Positions 1 through 7,763 of a DNA stretch of 23,269 nt are shown here, piece by piece (position 1 is the first letter of the stretch; each line of letters begins with the position of its first letter). The position numbers and the translations under genes are program-made. A model generated the notes under the pieces. The model saw only the letters and a list, made by a program, of their open reading frames with translations, had not been told where the DNA came from and ran no database searches. Source of the DNA: JBKHXU01 sp046565865 (GTDB taxonomy: Bacteria; Pseudomonadota; Gammaproteobacteria; Acidiferrobacterales; Sulfurifustaceae); the NCBI GenBank assembly GCA_046565865.1, contig JBKHXU010000175.1:1-23269 (forward strand). Reading direction: 5' to 3'.

Positions 1-751
1 CGATACCGGTCGGGCCGTACAGCTTGTGTCCGGAGAACGCATAAAAATCGCAGTCGAGTTGCTGCACATCGACCGCGAGATGCGCCACTGCCTGCGCCCC
101 ATCGACCAACACCGCCGCGCCGACTGCATGCGCGCGCTCGATGATGCGTTTGATCGGATTGATGGTGCCGAGCGCGTTCGAACAATGCACCACGCCGACC
201 AGGCGCGTGCGTTCGCTGAGGAGCTGTTCGAATTTATCGAATTCGAGCTCCCCCGCGTCGGTGATCGGCACGACTTTGAGTTTGGCGCCGACCTGCTCGC
301 ACAAGAGCTGCCACGGCACGATATTGGAGTGATGCTCCATCTCCGTGATCAACACCTCGTCGCCGGCGCGCACGTTGGCGCGGCCGAAGGTGCTGGCGAC
401 CAGGTTGATCGCCTCGGTCGTGCCGCGCACGAAGATGATTTCCTTGTGGCTGCGCGCGTTCAAAAATTCCTTGATCTTGACGCGCGCTCCCTCGTAGCCC
501 GCGGTCGCGCGCTCGCTGAGCAAATGCACGCCGCGATGCACGTTGGCGTTGTCCGCGCGGTAATAGTGATCGAGCGCGTCGATCACGGCCTTGGGTTTCT
601 GCGTCGTGGCCGCGTTATCGAGGTACGCGAGCGGTTTGCCGCGCACCTTTTGATGCAGGATCGGAAACTCGGCGCGTATGCGCGCGATGTCGAAACCGCG
701 ACCCACGCGCGCGACCGACTGCAGCAATGCGGTTTCGTTGGCCGCGGTCAT
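1..751 (-). CDS. sufS: SufS cysteine desulfurase (N-terminal part, cut by window edge)
   Basis: Class II PLP-dependent cysteine desulfurase, which removes sulfur from L-cysteine as a protein persulfide and hands it to the SufBCD scaffold. My translation of the minus strand gives 250 residues. It shows the LDNAATTQKP segment (about 44-53), NVHRGVH (70-76), the EMEHHSNIVPW segment (137-147), the VDGAQ cofactor-binding motif (216-220), and SGHKLYGPTGI with the PLP lysine at about K243. The catalytic cysteine loop and the C-terminus lie beyond the left edge. The ATG overlaps the sufD stop as ATGA, which indicates translational coupling and sets the start. No SufE or SufU partner is visible. It could be named CsdA or a SufS-like protein, but the context with sufBCD makes SufS the best call. 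Confidence 0.95.
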   Translation of the reverse strand, partial: MTAANETALLQSVARVGRGFDIARIRAEFPILHQKVRGKPLAYLDNAATTQKPKAVIDALDHYYRADNANVHRGVHLLSERATAGYEGARVKIKEFLNARSHKEIIFVRGTTEAINLVASTFGRANVRAGDEVLITEMEHHSNIVPWQLLCEQVGAKLKVVPITDAGELEFDKFEQLLSERTRLVGVVHCSNALGTINPIKRIIERAHAVGAAVLVDGAQAVAHLAVDVQQLDCDFYAFSGHKLYGPTGI

Positions 752-2088
752 AGCAACTCCAGCTCCTTGATATCGCGCCCCGCGAGCAGGCGTTTGGTGA
801 GACGCCGCTCGAGCTCCAGGCGCATCGGGGCCAGGCGCATGCGGCTCAACACGTCGTGCGCGAACGCGTACGTCAACAAATCGCGCGCCGCCGCTTCGTC
901 CACCGCGCGCGAACGCAAATAGAACAACGCGTCGCTGTCGAGCTGGCCTACGGTCGCGCCGTGGCTGCACTTCACATCGTCGGCGTAGATCTCGAGTTCC
1001 GGCTTGGTGTCGATCTCGGCATCGTCCGACAACAGCAGGTTGTTGTTCATCTGTTCCGCGTCGGTGTGCTGCGCATCCGGCCGCACCACGACGCGTCCGT
1101 TGAACACCGCGCGACCGCGGCCGCTCAACACACCCTTATAGTACTCACGGCTGGTGCCGCGCGGCTTGGCGTGATCGACCTCGGTATGGTTGTCGACGTG
1201 GCTACGCCCATCGACAACGTACAGTCCGTTCAGGTGACATTCGGCGCCTTCATCATTCAACACGCTGCGCAAATCGTGACGCACCAAGAGACCGCCGAGA
1301 TCGACCGCGTGCGAGGTGAAGCGACTGTCGCGCGCCTGGCGCACGTAGGTTCCGCCGATGTGGCTCGCCTTCACGCCATGCTGTTGCACGCGGTAGTGTT
1401 CGACGACGGCGTTCGGCTCGGTGACGACTTCCGTAACCGCATTGGTGAGATGCGCGACATCGCCGATCGACACGTAGTGCTCGATCACCGAGACTTGCGC
1501 GCTACGCTCGGCGACGATAAGCGTGCGCGGCTGTATCAAGAGCGGCGCCGCCGCGGCGGTGGCGACATAGATCACATGAATCGGCTGCTCGATAGCAGTA
1601 CCGGCCGGCACACGGATGTATGCCCCATCGGTGAGGAACGCGCTGTTGAGGGCGGCGAATCCGTGGCCTTCCGTCGGCGTCGCGCTACCGAGATACGTCT
1701 CCAGACCGTCGGGCCGCGCCAGGTGCTGCGCCAGGCTGCCGACAACAACGCCCGCCGCGACGTTCACCGAGGACAGCGCTGCGGCATAGGAACCGTTTAC
1801 GAATACCAAGCGGTGCGCGCGCAAATCGCCGAACGCGGTCTCGCGCGCAACGACGGCGGCGTCGACGTGCGCCGCCGGCGCGAGCGGTGCGTATATCTGG
1901 CGCAGCAACGGCGCCACGTTCGTGTACTTCCAATGCTCGTCGCGCGTCGTCGGAAAACCCTTCTCGGCAAAGCGACTGGCACCCGCCTCGCGCAGCGCAC
2001 GCACCCAGGGCACGCCATCGCCCGGCAACCGCGTGCGCGCACCCGCGAGTGCGGCAAGATAGGTATCCATTGGGGCGGCAGCAGTCAT
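748..2088 (-). CDS. sufD: SufD, Fe-S scaffold complex subunit
   Basis: Subunit of the cytosolic SufBC2D scaffold, where it pairs with SufB to build nascent Fe-S clusters. The protein is 446 residues, slightly longer than E. coli SufD. The N-terminal helical part contains the DEHWKYTNVAPL segment. The central part is a beta-helix, and the C-terminal half has the ADDVKCSHGATVGQLD and LFYLRSR segments typical of the SufB/SufD superfamily. The SHGAT histidine is conserved in SufD and has been implicated at the SufB-SufD interface. The ATG lies 2 bp after the sufC stop, and the stop overlaps the sufS start by the ATGA arrangement. Both junctions fit one translationally coupled operon. Confidence 0.96.
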   Translation of the reverse strand: MTAAAPMDTYLAALAGARTRLPGDGVPWVRALREAGASRFAEKGFPTTRDEHWKYTNVAPLLRQIYAPLAPAAHVDAAVVARETAFGDLRAHRLVFVNGSYAAALSSVNVAAGVVVGSLAQHLARPDGLETYLGSATPTEGHGFAALNSAFLTDGAYIRVPAGTAIEQPIHVIYVATAAAAPLLIQPRTLIVAERSAQVSVIEHYVSIGDVAHLTNAVTEVVTEPNAVVEHYRVQQHGVKASHIGGTYVRQARDSRFTSHAVDLGGLLVRHDLRSVLNDEGAECHLNGLYVVDGRSHVDNHTEVDHAKPRGTSREYYKGVLSGRGRAVFNGRVVVRPDAQHTDAEQMNNNLLLSDDAEIDTKPELEIYADDVKCSHGATVGQLDSDALFYLRSRAVDEAAARDLLTYAFAHDVLSRMRLAPMRLELERRLTKRLLAGRDIKELELL

Positions 2089-2090
2089 GG

Positions 2091-2843
2091 TTACGCCCGC
2101 GCTCCGGTTTCGAGCCAGCCGTAACCACGTTGCTCCAGCTCGTGCGCCAGGGTCTTGTCGCCCGACTTCACGATGCGCCCCTGCGCCAGCACGTGCACGC
2201 GGTCCGGCACGATGTAGTTCAGCAGTCGTTGGTAGTGCGTCACCATCACCACCGCGCGCTCCGGGCTGCGCAGCGCGTTGACGCCGTTCGCGACCACCTT
2301 GAGCGCGTCGATGTCGAGCCCGGAGTCGGTTTCATCAAGCAACGCCAACTTCGGTTCGAGCACCGCCATTTGCAAAATCTCGTTGCGTTTCTTCTCGCCG
2401 CCGGAGAAACCCTCGTTGACCGAGCGATACAGGAAATCCTCTTTCATCTCGACCAGTTTCATCTTCTCTTTGACGTACGTCAGGAAATCCATGGCGTCGA
2501 ACTCTTCCAGCCCGCGGTGTTTGCGCACGGCGTTAACCGCTGCCTTGAGCAGATAGATGTTGCTGACACCGGCGATCTCGACCGGATATTGAAACGCGAG
2601 AAACACCCCTTCGCGCGCACGCACCTCGGGCGCGAGCGCGAGCAGATCCTTGCCGAAATACTCGACGCTGCCGCCGGTCACCTCATAGTTGTCGCGGCCG
2701 GCCAAGACATGCGCCAGCGTGCTTTTGCCCGAACCGTTCGGGCCCATGATGGCATGCACTTCGCCCGGGCGAATGTCGAGGTTGATGCCCTTGAGAATCG
2801 CCTTACCGTCGACATTCACCGTCAAATTTTTTATAGACAGCAT
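2091..2843 (-). CDS. sufC: SufC, ABC-type ATPase of the SUF scaffold
   Basis: Cytosolic ABC ATPase that drives conformational change in SufBC2D during cluster assembly. From the chosen ATG the protein is 250 residues. It has Walker A GPNGSGKST (34-42), a Q-loop in AFQYPVEI, the signature FSGGEKKRNEI, Walker B LALLDETDSGLD, and the H-loop VMVTHYQRLL. The frame is open further upstream to a TTG at 2870 overlapping sufB. The ATG at 2843 gives the usual family N-terminus (MLSIKNLTV) and has a GGGTG stretch about 9 nt upstream, so I chose it. The gene sits 19 bp after sufB and 2 bp before sufD. Confidence 0.96.
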   Translation of the reverse strand: MLSIKNLTVNVDGKAILKGINLDIRPGEVHAIMGPNGSGKSTLAHVLAGRDNYEVTGGSVEYFGKDLLALAPEVRAREGVFLAFQYPVEIAGVSNIYLLKAAVNAVRKHRGLEEFDAMDFLTYVKEKMKLVEMKEDFLYRSVNEGFSGGEKKRNEILQMAVLEPKLALLDETDSGLDIDALKVVANGVNALRSPERAVVMVTHYQRLLNYIVPDRVHVLAQGRIVKSGDKTLAHELEQRGYGWLETGARA

Positions 2844-2862
2844 CTTGTGCACCCGTGATTGT

Positions 2863-4311
<1,449 letters not shown>

Positions 4312-4329
4312 GCTTCTCTCCTCTGCCCC

Positions 4330-4776
4330 TCACAGGCTCGCGCGCTGACGTGTCAGCGGCGGACTTACCAAGTGCACCGGTTGCGCCATTTGCGCCAAGG
4401 TGACGCCGGCCAGCGCCTGTCGTACCGCATTGTTGATGTGCTGCCAGTTGGCGCGCACCGAGCACGATTCTTCCTGCGCACATACACCCGGGGTGCTCCC
4501 ACATTCGGTAAGACCGACCGGGCCTTCGAGTGCGTCGATTATCTCGACCATGGAAATTTCGCGCGCCGGTCGCGCCAGGGAGTAACCGCCCTTGGCGCCG
4601 CGATGGGAAACCACGAGTCCTTCGCGGGCTAATGTCTTAAGGATTTTGCTCACGGTCGGCGCCGCCACCTGAATCTCTAAGGCGATCTCGCTCGCGGCGT
4701 GCAGCCGATTCGACTCCCGGGCCAGATAGGTCATGACGATAGTCCCGTAATCGGTAAGCTTGCTCATCCGCAGCAT
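4330..4776 (-). CDS. Rrf2-family Fe-S-responsive regulator of the SUF operon (SufR/IscR-like)
   Basis: DNA-binding regulator of 148 residues. The N-terminus MLRMSKLTDYG is typical of the Rrf2 subgroup linked to SUF operons. The winged-helix part includes AAPTVSKILKTLAREGLV (38-55) and the wing HRGAKGGYSLAR (58-69). Three cysteines form C92-x6-C99-x5-C105, the expected cluster-ligand region of Rrf2/IscR proteins, although E. coli IscR has C-x5-C-x5-C. The start at 4776 has GAGG about 10 nt upstream; an ATG three codons later (4767) is possible but has no clear ribosome-binding site. It is the first gene after a promoter whose -10 is covered by an IscR-type half-palindrome, so it probably represses its own operon when holo-protein is abundant. 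Different groups use the name sufR for different families, so I leave the symbol blank. Confidence 0.9.
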   Translation of the reverse strand: MLRMSKLTDYGTIVMTYLARESNRLHAASEIALEIQVAAPTVSKILKTLAREGLVVSHRGAKGGYSLARPAREISMVEIIDALEGPVGLTECGSTPGVCAQEESCSVRANWQHINNAVRQALAGVTLAQMAQPVHLVSPPLTRQRASL

Positions 4777-4794
4777 ATAAAACCGGCCTCAATG

Positions 4795-4819
4795 AATGCG
4801 TACTATTTTAGTCCTGTAT
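4795..4819 (-). promoter_or_regulatory. Putative Rrf2/IscR type-1-like operator over the suf -10 box
   Basis: On the minus strand the 25-bp stretch reads ATACAG-GACT-AAAAT-AGTA-CGCATT. The published type-1 IscR consensus is ATASYYGACTRWWWYAGTCRRSTAT. The central GACT-RWWWY-AGTC core matches at 12 of 13 positions, and the left ATA-S also fits, while the right flank is poor. It contains the -10 hexamer of the promoter described separately. Assignment as an operator is inference from this match and from the Rrf2 gene immediately downstream. Confidence 0.6.
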
Positions 4820-4834
4820 GCGGACGCAAATCAA
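4805..4834 (-). promoter_or_regulatory. Sigma70-type promoter of the sufR-sufBCDS operon
   Basis: Minus-strand -35 TTGATT (4829-4834) and -10 TAAAAT (4805-4810) are separated by 18 bp. Each hexamer is 5 of 6 or close to the sigma70 consensus. The predicted transcript would start near 4798, giving a leader of roughly 20 nt before the regulator ATG at 4776. This separates sufR-sufBCDS from upstream iscA as a possible independent transcription unit. Confidence 0.6.
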
Positions 4835-4865
4835 CAGAGTTTCCTAATATTCACGGCGGGGAAAA

Positions 4866-5189
4866 TTAAACACTGAAGCTTTCGCCGCAGCCGCATTGGC
4901 CCTTAACGTTAGGGTTCTTAAACCGGAACCCTTCGCTTAAGCCATCGCGACCAAAATCAACCTCGGTGCCGTCTAGATACGCCAGATTCTGTTCGTTCAC
5001 GATCACCTTCACGCCGTGGCTCTCGAACACCCGATCGCCCGGCTCGATAAGGTCCGCGTAGTCGACCACATACGCCTTACCGGAACATCCGACTGTCTTC
5101 ACTCCCAAACGCAAGCCCTCGCCTTTCCCACGTTTCTGTAGGAATGTCTTAACGCGTTGGGCTGCCGTTTCGGTCAACGTAATCGCCAT
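4866..5189 (-). CDS. iscA: IscA-type Fe-S cluster carrier (HesB/YadR/YfhF family)
   Basis: A-type carrier that accepts Fe-S clusters or iron and delivers them to apo-proteins. At 107 residues it matches E. coli IscA in length and can be aligned from end to end by eye: GEGLRLGVKTVGCSGKAYVVDY, GTEVDFGRDGLSEGF and the C-terminus NPNVKGQCGCGESFSV. The three ligand cysteines (GCSG, then C-G-C near the end) are all present. The start has a strong TTGGAGG ribosome-binding site 4 nt before the ATG. It lies 89 bp upstream of the Rrf2 gene and 97 bp after cysE. It resembles IscA more than SufA, although the scaffold genes beside it are Suf. No iscS, iscU, hscAB or fdx is in view. Confidence 0.93.
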   Translation of the reverse strand: MAITLTETAAQRVKTFLQKRGKGEGLRLGVKTVGCSGKAYVVDYADLIEPGDRVFESHGVKVIVNEQNLAYLDGTEVDFGRDGLSEGFRFKNPNVKGQCGCGESFSV

Positions 5190-5286
5190 ACTGCCTCCAA
5201 CTCTAAAACATACCTTTCATTTTACGCCAATTTCAGCGCGCAAGCGCTCCGTACATTCGCTCGGGATAACCCTATGCGGACGCGAT

Positions 5287-6099
5287 TCAGGACCTCGAAC
5301 CGCTGCCGGTGGATTTTTTAGCCGGCGGCGGAGCCGCATCGCCCGGACGTGTGGGCGGCGTACCGGACGGTTCCTCAAGACTCGCCACATCAAGTTCCGG
5401 CAAGTTCAGATCGACTTTTATCCCTGCGTTATCAAGTGCGTTAGACAAACTTTTCATCTTTTGATCGATCTGGTGTAAATGATCCAACATGCAATCGATG
5501 GCGTATGCCACGGGATCCGAGCTTTGCGCTGTTTGGCCATAGGCGTCAAAGCCGATCTTCTCCGCCATCGCCTTACGTTGCTGCGTGCGCGAGTCTTGGC
5601 CGGTCGATATGACCCGCCCCGGTATTCCTACTACTGTGGCATTGGCCGGGACATCTTTGACCACCACCGAGTTCGATCCGATCCGGGCGTTATCGCCGAT
5701 GTGGATCGGACCCAGAATTTTGGCCCCAGCCCCGACGACGACGTTGTCGCCCAATGTCGGGTGGCGTTTCTCCCGCTGCCAGGTGGTGCCACCGAGCGTG
5801 ACGCCGTGATAGAGCGTGCAGCCATCACCGATCTCGGCGGTTTCGCCGATCACCACCCCCATGCCATGGTCGATGAAGAGTTCCTTGCCGATACGCGCAC
5901 CCGGGTGTATCTCAACCCCTGTGAACCAGCGCATGAGTTGCGACAGCATGCGCGCCAGCCACTTGAAACCCCAACGCCACAGCCGATGCGAGACACGATG
6001 CGCCGCGACCGCGTGTATCCCGGGATACGCCGTTAATACTTCAAGGGCCGATCGGGCCGCAGGATCGCGGCGACGTATGCTCTGTATGAACTGGCGCAT
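5287..6099 (-). CDS. cysE: Serine O-acetyltransferase with a long C-terminal tail
   Basis: Transfers acetyl from acetyl-CoA to L-serine, giving O-acetylserine for cysteine synthesis in the cytosol. The short N-terminal helical region (1-60) fits the EpsC/short CysE type. The left-handed beta-helix of hexapeptide repeats runs about 61-165, with IDHGMGVVIGETA (76-88, catalytic Asp-His region), LYHGVTLGGT (97-105) and PIHIGDNARIGSNSVV (131-146). About 100 further residues follow: a helical stretch (DCMLDHLHQIDQKMKSLSNA) that could form a coiled coil, then a Pro/Ser/Lys-rich end. The ATG has no obvious Shine-Dalgarno. trmJ ends 29 bp upstream, and cysteine supply fits the Fe-S genes downstream. 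Confidence 0.94.
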   Translation of the reverse strand: MRQFIQSIRRRDPAARSALEVLTAYPGIHAVAAHRVSHRLWRWGFKWLARMLSQLMRWFTGVEIHPGARIGKELFIDHGMGVVIGETAEIGDGCTLYHGVTLGGTTWQREKRHPTLGDNVVVGAGAKILGPIHIGDNARIGSNSVVVKDVPANATVVGIPGRVISTGQDSRTQQRKAMAEKIGFDAYGQTAQSSDPVAYAIDCMLDHLHQIDQKMKSLSNALDNAGIKVDLNLPELDVASLEEPSGTPPTRPGDAAPPPAKKSTGSGSRS

Positions 6100-6121
6100 G
6101 ATTGAGAATCAGCGAAAACTA

Positions 6122-6151
6122 ATTAGGCTCATTCCCTCGTATTCTTGTCAA
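6122..6151 (-). promoter_or_regulatory. Possible cysE promoter inside the end of trmJ
   Basis: On the minus strand a perfect -35 TTGACA (6146-6151) is followed after 18 bp by CCTAAT (6122-6127), 4 of 6 matches to the -10 consensus. Transcription would begin about 16 nt before the cysE ATG, a very short leader, which fits the absence of a Shine-Dalgarno there. The -10 is weak, so this is tentative. Confidence 0.35.
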
Positions 6152-6902
6152 GTTTCCGCGCCTGCTCGACCGCGGTGAGAATGCCGCGCAAGATGTTGAT
6201 GTCGTTCCGATCGGGCGCCGCCCGATTGAACAGCCGCATCAGTCTGCGCATCAGTAGCCGCGGGTTCTCCGGGTCGAGGAATCGGATCGAAACCAGGACT
6301 TCCTCGAGATGTCGGTAGAATCGCTGTAGTTCTTCGGCGGTCGCCGGCGGGTGTTCGCCTGCCGGCAGTGCCGGCGCCGCTTGCGCGGCGACATAGAGCT
6401 CGTAAGCCAACAACTGCACCGCGCTCGCGACGTTCAGCGATGAGTACGCCGGGTTGGCCGGTATCTGCACCAGCGCATGGCACCGATCCAGTTCCTCGTT
6501 GGTAAGCCCGGCGCGCTCCTGACCGAACAGGATTGCGACCGGCCCCTCCCGGGCCGCCTGAATCAGGCGCGCCGCGGCGGCGCGCGGGTCGAGCGTGGGC
6601 CAGCCGATGCGCCGGGAGCGGGCGCTGCTGCCGAACACGGTCCGGCACTCGGCGATGGCGGCGTCCAGATCCGCCGTCACGTGCGCGCGCGTCAGTACAT
6701 CGTCCGCACCGGCCGCCATCGCTACGGCCTGCGGACTCGGGAATCGCGACGGCGCGACCAGCCAAAGATTGGGCAGCGCCATGGTTTTCATGGCGCGCGC
6801 CGCGGCGCCGATGTTGCCGGGGTGGGTCGGTCGCACCAGCACGATGCGGATATTGTCCAAAGACACGGGACGTCGGTTCGACTCGTCGATGGGTTGGTTC
6901 AA
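6129..6902 (-). CDS. trmJ: TrmJ, tRNA Cm32/Um32 2'-O-methyltransferase
   Basis: SPOUT-class methyltransferase that 2'-O-methylates nucleotide 32 in the anticodon loop of some tRNAs, using SAM. The 257-residue product has the N-terminal IRIVLVRPTHPGNIGAAARAM segment and the knot motifs ILFGQERAGLTNEEL and IPANPAYSSLNVASAVQLLAYEL. A helical C-terminal part (EVLVSIRFLDPENPRLLMRRLMRLFNRA) is also typical. The first codon here is TTG at 6902; a GTG at 6866 would give a start closer to E. coli TrmJ and is an alternative. The gene is divergent from suhB, as in E. coli, and leads into cysE with a 29-bp gap. Confidence 0.93.
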   Translation of the reverse strand: MNQPIDESNRRPVSLDNIRIVLVRPTHPGNIGAAARAMKTMALPNLWLVAPSRFPSPQAVAMAAGADDVLTRAHVTADLDAAIAECRTVFGSSARSRRIGWPTLDPRAAAARLIQAAREGPVAILFGQERAGLTNEELDRCHALVQIPANPAYSSLNVASAVQLLAYELYVAAQAAPALPAGEHPPATAEELQRFYRHLEEVLVSIRFLDPENPRLLMRRLMRLFNRAAPDRNDINILRGILTAVEQARKLDKNTRE

Positions 6903-6972
6903 CTCGATTAACGCCGCGTTCCCTTATACAATCGCGCGCTCTTTTGCGCCTTTTACAACCGGGAACCTCGTC

Positions 6973-7761
6973 ATGCATCCGATGCTGAACACGGCCGTCA
7001 AGGCCGCGCGCCGCGCCGGCACCGTGATTATGCGCCATCTCGACCGCGTCGACACGTTGGCGATCGAGTCCAAGGGGCGCAGCGATTTCGTGACCGAGGT
7101 CGACCGGCGGGCGGAAACCGAGATCATTCACATCCTGCGCGGCGCCTATCCCGATCACGGCATCATGGCCGAAGAAAGCGGCTCGCAGCCCGGGGATCAG
7201 TACGTATGGATCATCGATCCCCTCGACGGCACGACCAACTTCCTTCACGGCTATCCCCAGTTCGCGGTTTCGATCGCGCTACAAAATAAAGGCAAGCTGG
7301 AACAGGCGGTGGTGTTCGACCCGCTGCGCAATGAACTATTCACCGCAAGCCGCGGCCAAGGCGCGCAGCTCAACGACCGGCGCATACGCGTCAGTCGCAC
7401 CGCCGACATGCAATACGCACTGCTCGGCACCGGTTTTCCGTTCCGCTCGACAAAATTCCTCGATGTCTGGATCGACACGTTTCGGGCGCTGATGATCGAT
7501 ACCAGCGGCGTGCGGCGCGCCGGATCGGCGGCGCTCGATCTGGCGCACGTCGCGTGCGGACGCCTCGACGGCTTCTGGGAGTTCGGCTTACATGTGTGGG
7601 ACATGGCCGCCGGCTGTCTCTTGATCGAGGAAGCCGGCGGACGCCTGGGCGATCCGCTGGGCGGTCAGAACCACCTTCAGTCGGGCGATATCGTCAGCGG
7701 CAATCCCAAAATTTATGCAGAGATGTTAAAGCGCATACAGCCGCACGTGTCGGACAAGTGA
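6973..7761 (+). CDS. suhB: SuhB, inositol-1-monophosphatase family protein
   Basis: Mg-dependent phosphatase of the inositol monophosphatase superfamily. In E. coli SuhB also acts as an rRNA transcription-antitermination factor. From the ATG at 6973 it is 262 residues, the normal length. Metal and substrate motifs are SDFVTEVDRRAE, MAEESG, WIIDPLDGTTNFLHGYP, and the C-terminal WDMAAGCLLIEEAGG. The frame is open upstream to about 6595, but that extension is antisense to trmJ and does not resemble SuhB, so I reject it. It is divergent from trmJ with a 70-bp gap. Its stop is only 2 bp from the stop of the convergent gene. Confidence 0.95.
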   Translation: MHPMLNTAVKAARRAGTVIMRHLDRVDTLAIESKGRSDFVTEVDRRAETEIIHILRGAYPDHGIMAEESGSQPGDQYVWIIDPLDGTTNFLHGYPQFAVSIALQNKGKLEQAVVFDPLRNELFTASRGQGAQLNDRRIRVSRTADMQYALLGTGFPFRSTKFLDVWIDTFRALMIDTSGVRRAGSAALDLAHVACGRLDGFWEFGLHVWDMAAGCLLIEEAGGRLGDPLGGQNHLQSGDIVSGNPKIYAEMLKRIQPHVSDK

Positions 7762-7763
7762 CG

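Noticed and set aside
26..2124. Long plus-strand open frames opposite sufS and sufD (298 and 422 codons)
   Set aside because: They are antisense to clear SUF genes, are Arg/His/Val-rich and show no recognisable domain; they arise from GC-rich codon bias.
5235..5248. Small hairpin AGCGC-loop-GCGCT upstream of iscA as terminator of cysE
   Set aside because: Stem of only 5 bp and no T-tract; common by chance in GC-rich DNA.
6595..6972. 126-codon upstream extension of SuhB
   Set aside because: Lies antisense to trmJ; SuhB family length and N-terminus fit the ATG at 6973.
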